This document shows positions 25,930 through 35,984 of a stretch of DNA of 64,000 nucleotides, piece by piece. Origin of the DNA: Ancylostoma caninum. Its lineage: Eukaryota; Nematoda; Chromadorea; Rhabditida; Ancylostomatidae. The translations under genes and the position numbers were made by a program. The stretch lies in NCBI GenBank assembly GCA_037903475.1, contig JBAJFG010000111.1:2914001-2978000 (forward strand). Reading direction: 5' to 3'. The notes under the pieces are model-generated. The model made no database searches. It was not told the DNA's origin and saw nothing but the letters and a program-made list of their open reading frames with translations. Every line of letters starts with the position of its first letter. Position 1 is the stretch's first letter.

Positions 25930-27629
25930 ATGGATATGCAGCCGCAGCCTACGGTAGGTGTATTTTCTACATCATTCCACGTCCATTTACGTTTCTAAAA
26001 GTAATACTCTCAAATTTTGGTTGTTCAGACATAGTTAAAGTGTAGTCTTAAATGACAAGTCTCAACACTTCTAGTGGCACACATTTTGTGAGCAGAATGT
26101 CGTAACGACTGACGGCTTCTACGACTTCGTGGAAGAAGAGGGCGATCGCCGAGCTGCCAACGTTCGAGAACGAAAGCGAATGTGCAGCATCAACGTGGCT
26201 TTCATTGTACGATTTTTCCTCCAGCGATGACCATTTGAAGCTTATTAGCTGCTTTGGTGTAGAATCCTGGAAGTTATGGCTGATTGTGTGTGGATTATGC
26301 TCAATGATGTGATCTTCAGGAGCTGCGGAACTACATACCAACTTTTCCATTCGAAAAACGGTTATCAAAGATTGATACTCTCAACTTGGCAATAGCTTAC
26401 ATAAACATGCTTGAGGATGTGTTGAGGTATGATATTCATTCGATATTTTGGCCATCAACAAGTTATTTACTCGAATATCTGATTTCATAGTAGTGAAATA
26501 GAGCGGGTATGTTCTGGAATATCTCCAGAATGTGATAATGTTGATTTTTTAGTCTGTTGACGTCATCGCGTCAAGCAACATGATCACCCAATAGCAGTTT
26601 TCTTCTCTCCGCATCATCTTACAACTTACAACTATTATCACTTAGAAATACTACATTGTCAAATTTCATAGTGCTCAGACAAAATACTAACCTCAAGCAA
26701 ACTTTGGTTCGAATGGTCACAGATAAAAATTCAGATCTCCCATGGATCCTCATCGCTACATCCGTCGATGCGTAGCCATGTCCAGGAGCAGCCATCCGAA
26801 TGCTCCGTCGTGGAGCACGAGTGGTAATTTTTATTTGCCCAGTTTATTTGAATGTGCAAATTTTATTTGACAAGTGAACCAAACCTCTGTTGAACCATTG
26901 ATTGAAGCCCACAGTTAGAAAAACATACATTATTCAATTCAACAGTCAGGAACTCCTCACCAGAACCCTGGATACTGTAGTCTGGACACTGACACTTCGA
27001 TCTCAACCGAGCTTCTTTTGATTTTTCCTTATTTTCCAACAAGCTTCTAGAGTGGTCAGCAATGTAATATGTATTGTAGTAACCAACGGCAACTGTTTGA
27101 TGGCGAACTTTGGTGTTTTGTCCTACCTTAAGCTCAATATAACAAAATCTATCACCCTAAGCAGAAAAACCTTCAGTTATTGACTTTATTGTTTATTAAA
27201 ATACGCTCAAAAATGAATTTCTCTCATCAATCGAATTTCATAGCATTGTTAAGGTAGGTAATCCATAGTGTATAATGTCCCCCGCCTGTCCAGTATTTCA
27301 AAGTATCTCTCGACTACTGTTCTTTTATGCCTCACACTAGAGGGGTACCAATCCATATGCAACCCAGTTTCAAAAAATTAAATTTAAATTAAATTTCGAG
27401 TAATTCGAAAGATGGAGAGACTCGAGAATCGATTTACTCAGACTTCTCACTGCGTGAAAATGTCAAATCTCGAGCGGTACGAAATATCAAAGCAATTTTT
27501 TTCACTCCAAAAAATAAAAAATAAAGTCCTGCTCACTTTAATTCAGGTTCTGAACACTATACTTTAGATCTCATCGCTAGACTGAGCTGGATAAAATGGC
27601 GACGCCTTGGCATTGAACCAATCGAGTGA
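25930..27629 (+). CDS. hlh-13: bHLH transcription factor, PTF1A/HLH-13 type
   Basis: Five exons join in phase: 25930-25953, 26075-26206, 26320-26426, 26735-26823 and 27568-27629, giving 137 residues. The basic region reads [12 protein letters not shown] with the E-box-contacting ERxR core. Helix 1 is [15 protein letters not shown]. After the loop PFEKRLSK, helix 2 is [18 protein letters not shown]. This pattern belongs to the PTF1A/FER3 group, and the C-terminal tail [20 protein letters not shown] resembles what I recall of C. elegans HLH-13. Such factors bind E-boxes as heterodimers with E proteins (HLH-2 in worms) and specify neurons. The ATG at 25930 is chosen because an in-frame TAA lies 24 bases upstream and the frame joins exon 2 cleanly. 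An AATAAA lies at 27675-27680. Two short upstream open frames (from 25749 and 25827) lie in the putative leader. Confidence 0.88.
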
Positions 27630-27674
27630 TATTAAGCGTTTTATTTCCACACGTAAAGGTACTAACGCGACAAA

Positions 27675-27680
27675 AATAAA
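27675..27680 (+). terminator. poly(A) signal AATAAA for the bHLH gene
   Basis: A canonical AATAAA lies 46 bases after the bHLH stop codon. On the opposite strand AATAAA also occurs at 27645-27640, suitable for the converging EB gene, so the two 3' ends probably overlap. Confidence 0.6.
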
Positions 27681-27911
27681 ATTTTATATACATGTTCATA
27701 AGACATCAATTAGACACGTGCACAGGCTATCACAACAACTTCACCTATGTATGCATATGACATTTCCAAATAAACACTGACAACCCGACGGTCGAAATGC
27801 AGCAATCGTTTGAAGAGACATTTCATTGAGGAAACGAGGATTGGACGCTAGCCAAAGTAGTACTCGAGAATGAGATTACGGTAGTGAGACATGGCTTCTT
27901 TGTTCAAGGAA

Positions 27912-30900
27912 TTAGTTTCGGGTAGCCCGTTTGTTGCCAAATAGTTGCTCGACACCTGTGAGAATTGTGTTCAGGCTGAGAGGATCGTCTGGATTCGTAC
28001 ACCTTGTGCCGAGAATGTTGTCCTGGAAGCAATCACTTGCCTTTCTCTAGAGGTTTCTGCCGTGAATACTTGCACCTACCCGAACTTGCTTGTATCCACA
28101 CAGGCACTGGCAGGTTCCAAACCTACAGTCGGAGAAATTTGGACACTGTTTCTTTGAGAGACATCGTTGACCTAGTTGGGCCTTCTGAAGGCAGCGGTCC
28201 GAGGAAGGAATCTCGTCTAACTGGTTGCAGCTCTTCTCACATGTAGGAAACCGATCATCGTTGTACTGGAAAATAATAATTTGACATGAAAAACAAAACT
28301 CAGCTGAAGAAAACTAAAAACTCCCGCTTACCGGATGAAATCCGAGCTTACATTGGCACGTGCCGAGTGTGCACGACATTGAAATTCCACCTTCACACTG
28401 CAAATTCACGGTTGCGGCGGTTCACCCAGGAACTGATTAAATCTGCTTGTACCTGCTGGTCAATCTGACAAGGATCATCCCTATGTGCTATCGATAGGCA
28501 TTGCCCGTTGATATACAGTGGCGTAGGATCCCGGCAAGGACGTGGGCAACAGAGCGAGGACTTCCATCTGAACCATGTATTTTAAATTCGTTTGCAAGCA
28601 TGGATAAATCAAAAATTTTCGTTCCTTGACCATGAACTTTTTCACTACAAAAAATCACCCGCCCTGGCTCGCTGATAGAGTAGCAGAAGTGTGTCAGAGG
28701 TCGGCATTTCGATTCTGGAGACGACCCAGCATCACAGGATTGACTGCAAGCGATTTGATAGAAGTTTACACGTGCAGAATCTATGTTAAATGAGGTATGA
28801 CGCACCTGAGGTCCGGTTCCCCATAGGGACAACGTAGACGACAGCAGTGACCGACGTACGGGCTGCCATATGTCACACACCGATATCCTAGCGGACAACT
28901 GTCCGTGTTGGCAGCGTTCTCCAGCATGTCGACGTCGTTCACAAATAGTCGACGACAAGTCTGACGTGGATGCATCCCATCAGGACATACTGGAATAAAA
29001 CTTAATAATTTGCTTACTTTTGATGATAGTACTGTGATAAAGCAATGGAGTGGATATAAGGGGTAAAGTTTAGCATTCAGGATTTGCAATAAATTCGCCT
29101 ACCACGACGAAGAACCGGACGAAAACTATAGCGAAACTCCCTAAAAAGTCCCACAGTTCACGGTTTCCATCGAGCAATTATGACCAATTATGACACAGCG
29201 TTTTCACATTTATGGAATCCATGCTTCCGAATAGTGCTATACCACGCGCGTCACATGTTGTCTTTTTGTCTTTTGCAGCGTCGTAGGATCGAATTCGTAT
29301 TGGGAGGATGGCACGTTGTACGCTCGATTCGATGGGCGACGATCTCAGGAAATATTCGTTAAACTGTATGTATCTGCGCGAGCCGCCCATCGCTGTTCGT
29401 TGATTATCGGACACTTACCACCCGCGAGCGTCAGGTGCCGTTGGAACAATGTATAAAAGGCTGTTGCTGACTGTCTTTTTCTAGGAAGGATAGGTGATCA
29501 TTGACATAATATGCCTATTCAGGTGCTAGAGTGAGTTAAGGTTCTTTTTGAAGCATGTTTGGATGTTTCTTCTCAGGTTCGAAAAGGCAAAATGGCCTGA
29601 CGCGACGCGTGTGAGTGGTAAGTGTCTGAGGACGGCTGTTCGTTATGCACGCGCGCAGCACTTGTCAACCGGAGCATGTCTTCTCACAGCTACCGTAATC
29701 CTAACACTTTCTATCCCACATCTTACGGTAGGGCTCATGCGAGCTTTCAAATATGAAATATGTACGTGGTACACAGATGGTTTGGTTTCCAGAGAACAAA
29801 AAAAAACCTGGATGGGTACGATTCACAGCGGACCTTAACTTTAATGGTACTCGCAACTTGTCCTGGCAACAGACACCCTAGTGGTTAATAAAGAATTGAA
29901 ACAAAGTAGAAGAGAGGACAGTTTTTTTAAAATCGTTTCAGGGGAGAAAGAGAAGTGGTTATTTTCTAGAATACTATGTATGTTAAAAGGTAAATAATGT
30001 GAACTCTAGACTTACCGGCATAACAAAATCCTCTCATGACGTCTCTTGTAGTTCCAGGAGCACATTGACAAGTGCCACCAACGCAGGCGTTAAATGGATC
30101 CACACATTGGCTGTCCTTTTCGCACATCTGACCATAATGAGCCACCCTGGTGCACTCCACGCCGTACAACTGCTGTCCAGTTGGGCATGCTAAAATGCAC
30201 GGATATTCTATGAAGGAAGAAAATATTGTTTCTGTACGGAGTAGATTTTATCTCTCCAGAAGCTTCTATCGAGAAATCCTGGAGGAGGTTAGCAATTTTG
30301 GGGTCGGATCCAGCGCAACTCACGCACTACGCATTCCCCGTCGACTATGCTTCCTCCCCAGCATTCGCATCGACCGTCACGACATAGCAGAGGAGGTTTA
30401 CAGTCGCGTTGGCACGTGTCCCCAATTTTGGACGGAGCTGGAAGAGTAGAAATTGGTTCCCCTACACGTGTTGGCAGCGCGTGCAGTCAACAAAACTGCG
30501 TTACTTGTAAAAACTTCTACCAATGAAAACTTCGAAATTTCGAAAAACGTTGGACGTTGTGGCCACTTGAACTTTTGAATACTACGCTCACCAAGTCGGC
30601 ATATAGTTGTTCTCTCGTCGATATCGAATTCCTCGAAATTAGTGGGACAAGTGCAGCGGCCGTTTCGGCACACTGTGTTCATACCGTAACATTCCTCGTC
30701 GAACAGGCATTTGTTCCCGATTAGTTTTTCTGCAATCACACACATATAAAATGAGTCATAGAGAGGTTGTTGCCTCGCATCCGGAGCAGGCCCCAGCACG
30801 GATCTTTCCTGGGCTAAGCTGGGCTTCGTAAAAGGGTCGAAAAGCGAACAGCGCTTCGTACCGGGATCCACAGCCCCGAGAAAATTTGGGTTTTTATTGT

Positions 30901-33900
30901 TCCTAAGACGTTATTCTTGCTTGGGAAAGCAGACGTGCCTATCCAAAATCTCACAAAGATTTGGCGCTGTCTCGACGCGGCGGAAATGGAAACGCAGTTT
31001 GTTCGCGGGGCAGTAGCGTCGGCAAAATCAGGAACATCCCCTACTTGCCAGGAATTCTCTTCTCCATCCATCTTTTCTATTGCCTATCGACGCGTCAACT
31101 TTTCCGCGCGGTAAACATGAACAACGCCTGAACAACAGATTGCGTTTACAGGGGCGACCGAAGACGGAAAAAGATCTGCAGGAAGAGTGCTCGTACTTTG
31201 AACGGCGCAGTAGAAGCGATTAGGGTCGAAAAAGTTCGAGTGGGGCAGATATTCTGCATTAACTATCCGAAGGATTCGAACAACTCCTGCATAATCTAAA
31301 TTCTATGAATTGACTTGGAATCTTCAGAGGAACAAAAAAATAAGGGGGTATCAGGAGCGTTTGAAAAAAACAGACCGAAATTATGTGCCTCACGAAGCAT
31401 ATATGCATAAAACTAGCTTTTTCCTCTGGGAACAGTTTCGAGGGATTCCTGCGAAGATTATGGATTGCCGCGAAATTCGCGTAGAAGGATTTAGTCCGAA
31501 CCGCAATACCCAAAACATATGTATGTGCACGAGACCTGAGGTCTTCCCAGAGCCGTTTTCGGTCAGACTAGACCACTTGATGAGCACTAATTTTTTTTCA
31601 TTTGCAATTTTCGGGAGATTTTTCATACACTTTTTCTGCACACTGGGCTGCGTTTCCACGCAAATTTGGGGACAATCCATAAAGTGTGAACTTCATAGGA
31701 CTCTTTCGAAATTCCTCCTCGAGCCCTTGCGTATATTGCGTATATATCTGTCGTGTGGTAGATAAGCCCAGGCTGTTTTTTTCCTAACTCTTCTAGTATC
31801 TCTTTAGTTCTTGTTACTTCGATGATTTCAAGATAATCTATGTAGTTTGGACTGCGCAGGAGTCCTTCGAATCCTTCAAGTGGTGAAACCTCCTTCGAAT
31901 CCTTCAAGTGGTGAAACCATGTGGAATACGTATCTACTACAATGGAACGACACCATGAACTACGTTGAACGTGCAAAGTTTGTATCATGAATCAATTCAT
32001 TCGTCACTATTCGGCTGGTTCTGCCCCAAAATTCCAATTTTTCTTTCGCCTGAGCTTCGCTTAGGGGACTTCGCCTAAGGAGGTTATTTGAGGTGTCGAC
32101 CACAAAGATCGCATCCGCATTCGCATGAAAATAGAGTTAAGATGTATTCCCACAGTAACTCTACAAAAAGGGGTTACGGCACAAACGGATACGATAGTCG
32201 TGATTAGCACTTCACATAACATCCTTGAGCAAGGTTTTTTTAAAGGTTTTTCCTCTTGGGACTCTTGGGATAACATCTTGGGACTAAACTAACCGAATAG
32301 TGTCGTTCATTCCCACATTTTGTAATAATCTTGTTTTGTGAGCTTGGACTACTATAGTTCCTATTGTTTGGACTATGAGCTCGGTTCACCACGACGACTA
32401 TTACTATCACATTGTTCTTCATCGTATTTCTATGTGAGAACCTTGGGTTTTCAGTACCGAGTGTCTCGGAAGGACCAGTGCAGTTTCAGAGTAAAATGAG
32501 CGCGATTTTCGGTCGCCACGCTCGTTACCTGGCTAAGATTACCAGCAGCGTGTGACTAATATATATCTAGTGTCTCGTTTTTTTTTTCTTCGCTGAAGTG
32601 AAGTAGTCGCATATTCTTGCATTTAGGTTGCATTTATCCATTCATGAAGTGTTCTTTGACTTCCAAGAGGTTTCTGCCACTTGCATTTACAAAGAGGTTT
32701 CGTGAACTGCTTGCTTTTGAAATGGGTTTCGTTTTGAGTTTAGTCCAAAGGAAATACCTGGTGCTGGGGCTTGACTCCAAGCAAATGAACTATTCCAAAA
32801 CAGACTACCCTAGTGCATGGAATCAATTCTTCTACACATAAATCGCAATAGCGTTTCAGAGACCTGGAAAAGCAGTGGGAGCAATAGACGTACGAAATAG
32901 CTACTTCCCTGGAGGAGTACTTGCTACCAATTTGAAAAATTTTGTATATTGGATGCAGTCCAGAAAGAATTACTTTTTCAATGCTATAGAATAGGCTCAA
33001 TTCCAGTACAATGAAGACCATGATGAATGTCAATTAACCATTGCTTCTGCATCTACATTTACCACATATAGATTTCCGAAATAGAAGATACAAGCAAAAC
33101 TTAATCCACTTGGAAAAAGGACAGAATAAATGCTGTTGCGAACTTCCTACTTATTGGTGGAACAAGTGTTTTATTTATTTCTTATCCATATTGGTATTTC
33201 CACTCTATTTCATTTATAAACGATCTATTCTTCGGTGGAAAACCATTCCAAGATCCTCTATTTCAGAACATAAGAATAAACTAACATTGAGGCCCTGCAC
33301 AATACCTTCTACACAATTTTCCCTGAAAGCAAAGACATCTACAAGTGCTAATGATCTTGAAGTTCTGCTTGTGGGTTTATGTGACTCATCATCATTGCGT
33401 TCGTCGCGTTTTTCTAACACTTTGCCGGTTTGAAGGAACGTGTTTCTCATAAGTTTAAGAGCGAAATGTCTCAGCAACTTTAAAACAAAATTACTTCAAT
33501 GAACACTGTACTTCCCCAATAAAAAACGGTTAGAATCAAATTTTGTGAAGAGTTCAAAGAAAATAAGAAAAGAATATGGCATGAATGAATCGCTGTTTGC
33601 TTACATACGACCAAATAGGAAGGAGGGAGAAATGATGTGTGTAGGAGCAGAAAAGCAAAAGATATGGATGGAAATCATCGAAATTTTGAGAGAATATACT
33701 TATGCATTTTTTGTTCACCAGTACATGCTGGATTATTCACAAATCCTTGACGTTTTTGAAATTCCAGTACAGCGACATGTCACACTGTGACAGAATGTAC
33801 TTAACAGGTCGTCGACCCAGCACAGTAGTGGGTGGGCGCGCTGAGGCAGTGCCCGAAGCCGAAACCAACAAACACACAAACACTCAGGATCATCAGAATT

Positions 33901-33980
33901 ACTGTGAACTCACGTGTGCACGGTACGTCGAATGCGTGGGCGAGTCCGATCGATATGACGATCGATAGCAATGGCGACAT
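27912..33980 (-). CDS. secreted cysteine-rich EB-module protein
   Basis: Eight well-supported exons (right to left): 30729-30592, 30437-30324, 30189-30016, 28989-28806, 28567-28453, 28397-28332, 28265-28080 and 28022-27912. All phases agree. The translation is a chain of EB-type modules such as CLFDEECYGMNTVCRNG, CVDPFNACVGGTCQCAPG and CEGGISMSCTLGTCQCKLG. Between them lie paired-Cys segments typical of nematode EB proteins (GHCCRLRCPYGEPDL and LCCPRPCRDPTPLYINGQC). The best first exon is 33980-33914. It encodes MSPLLSIVISIGLAHA-FDVPCT, a clear signal peptide, with a consensus donor GTGAGT in the required phase 1, giving 384 residues. The alternative is two exons at 31037-30955 and 30902-30862 (starting MFLILPTLLP), also in phase but with a poorer signal. 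Probably an extracellular matrix or cuticle-associated protein; the exact role is unknown. Confidence 0.8.
31269..31877. repeat. segment bounded by 22-bp inverted repeats
   Basis: gaaggattcgaacaactcct (31269 onward) and the reverse complement of 31856-31877 differ at only two positions over 22 bases. The interior is open over long stretches on both strands (for example 151 codons + from 31310) without a recognisable domain. It lies in the long first intron proposed for the EB gene and could be a decayed transposable element. Confidence 0.4.
31863..31918. repeat. two tandem copies of a 28-bp unit
   Basis: The unit starting tccttcgaatccttcaagtg occurs twice back to back with no difference (31863-31890 and 31891-31918). 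The first copy overlaps the right arm of the 31269-31877 inverted repeat. Confidence 0.9.
32005..32302. mobile_element. 298-bp MITE with inverted termini
   Basis: The left terminus CACTATTCGGCTGGTTCTGC is matched, inverted, by the right terminus (CACTATTCGGTTAGTTTAGT on the minus strand). The outermost ten bases are identical. TCGT flanks both ends and may be a target-site duplication. There is no coding capacity. It sits in the first intron of the EB gene model. A solitary terminus of the same family occurs at 24631-24656. Confidence 0.65.
32600..33800. other. long open frames on both strands, no gene recognised
   Basis: Overlapping open frames occur on both strands (+ 33041-33433, 130 codons; - 33214-33477, 87 codons; + 33545-33790, 81 codons). 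None shows a family motif, conserved splice context or signal peptide. I treat them as chance or remnants within the EB gene's first intron. Confidence 0.3.
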
Positions 33981-34250
33981 GTTCGCTACCGCCACCGGTT
34001 AAGTGGGACGCGCCGCGATGATGGTGGTCGTGGATGAGATCTCCTCCCAGATAGGTCTCGACGCGAATCCCACCCCGCATCCACACCGGGCATCCGCACC
34101 TCTTCCGCTTACGCGGATAAAAGAGACCTCCGCCTTTAGAGTCACCTAGATCGCAGACGCACCGAGGACCACACACAGCGCAGGCATGGGTGGCATCTAC
34201 GCCATGATGTTCATCTTGCGCCCTCAGTAGATCATCAGTAAATCACCGCA
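33981..34250 (-). promoter_or_regulatory. GC-rich region upstream of the EB signal-peptide exon
   Basis: Immediately 5' of the ATG at 33980 on the minus strand lies about 270 bases of high G+C with repeated CG dinucleotides. Its position fits the promoter and leader of the EB gene. No clear TATA box was seen in the expected place. Confidence 0.4.
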
Positions 34251-34599
34251 ACAGTGTAACACCCCTGAACTGCTTGGTCCACACCAACTTGTGACGGTCT
34301 AGCTTCCAGTCTTTTTTTTTTTTTTTTTTGGCAGTGGTGCATGTGTTGCAATACGGCATGGCTGGTTGACAACAAAGGAAAAGAGTTTTGTCCGATTCGA
34401 TTCTGTTGAAGAAAATGTTGACGACGAGTTCTTAGTTTACTTGTATTGGTGAGTAGTAGGAGTACATCTGTTCACTGCACACTCAAGCTGCACTGGTATT
34501 CTACTAGAGAGGTTACTTTTTTCTGGAAAGATGACCTCAGTGAAACTTATAAATGAGATCAAGGTGAAGCTGCGCTGCTCTGCTGCTGGAATCCCTTCT

Positions 34600-35260
34600 A
34601 CTAGCTTGTTGTAAGTTCTCCTTTAGACCTCAGAGTTCATTACAGATGAGTACCAAACCTAGATTCAAATCTTGTATGCTAAGCCAGGCGTTTCTAAATA
34701 CGCCAATACTATGCGACGTGCCAAGGTTCCTTCTTGGAAGGCATTCATCATGGATGGGTTAACTCCGCAGTGCGATAAATCGAAGAACAGATTTAGAAAT
34801 TCTGTTGAAAAAATACTGAAGGTATAGAGTGATGAAATAGCGCGGCATGCCAAGTACAAACCACTAGTTCTTCTTGTTTGGCTATAATGGCGACGTTGTG
34901 GATTTCGCTGCATGGAAAAGAGGGACACACGCTATCCAACAGATCCTAGAAGTACGCAGAACAGATTTGTTTTAGCAGACGGTCCCTTTCCCAAATTTGC
35001 TGCTAAGGAAGCCTTTGCGCACGACTTGGCCTTGGAGGAACTCACTTACACCACGATGAACCCACGCTCAATCCCCTACGAGCTCCTGGACTTTCCACAC
35101 GATGTCTGCACTTATCTAACGAACAACGTGTTGATGGTGCTCAGATGGTCAGCGGGTTGTACACGGGATCGCAATTCGGCCCATTCGCTGGTTTCACTCC
35201 GTTGTAGGTCTTGAAATCAAGAGCTTCTCCTGTAGACCTCAGAGTTCATTACACAATACG
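34600..35260 (+). repeat. decayed SINE head and 30-bp direct repeats
   Basis: TGGTCAGCGGGTTG, then TTCGCTGGTTTCACTCCGTT (about 35143-35200) aligns with the Lys-like SINE head. A stretch containing GACCTCAGAGTTCATTACA occurs at about 34625 and again at about 35235 as a direct repeat. The 100-codon open frame 34912-35214 runs into the SINE and is not considered a gene. Confidence 0.45.
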
Positions 35261-35984
35261 TCCGTGCGATCACGCCCACGTAATCTGGGAGGGGTCCGGA
35301 TTGCGTTCAGGATTGCGTTCTTCGAGATGTTTCCATATCTCCTTTACGTAGGTAAGCATAACAATTGAAGAAATGAGTTCTTTAAGAAGTTTCAGGATGA
35401 ATTTTGCGAAAACTCCTTGACAAGTATAAGATTTTTGCGCTATAAAGGCTATTACCAACTTTTTTCTCATTTTTGTTCACTTTTGGTGAAAGGTTATTAT
35501 TGATTATGTAGGAAATGCTAATAATAATAGTATTATTAGCAAATAAGCACTTGGGTTTGGGAATAAATAGTGCCGTTGTTCTCAATCATTTGTTTTTGGT
35601 AGTAATTTTTTAACATTTATGTCTAAGCATTTGGTTTCACAATTCATCTTGAAAGATTTCCATTTCAAATGGTTGGATGAGTCATATCTATTTTATTAAG
35701 AACAAGAAGACACATTTGGTTCAGTTTATTAAGTTTCCAAAATGATAAATGAGTGAACAAACAAAGAAACAACACCAGTGAAAGTCGAGAGAGAGGCCAA
35801 CAAACATTCGAGTAGATGGGCGAGAAATGAGAATAAAATATGACCTGTGTGCAGAAATTATTCAAACAGCAAGGCACTCTAACCAGTACCACACACTTAT
35901 GCGAAAAGCCACGGCAGTAACCATGTCGGGTGGGCAATGGGTGTGCTGAAGCGCAATACATATTCACTATCCAGGAGAGGGTAA

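Noticed and set aside
29415..29465. Possible 48-base cassette exon in the EB gene
   Set aside because: An in-phase stretch between CAG and GTAAGT exists on the minus strand, but it encodes no cysteine and does not resemble EB sequence; a chance match is likely.
29435..29500. TATAAAAGG on the plus strand
   Set aside because: It lies inside an intron of the minus-strand EB gene and no plus-strand coding exon follows.
30906..31020. Cys-containing minus-strand frame FCRRYCPANK to HVCFPKQE
   Set aside because: It looks like an extra EB module, but no acceptor precedes it in this frame and it ends in TAA before any usable phase-1 donor.
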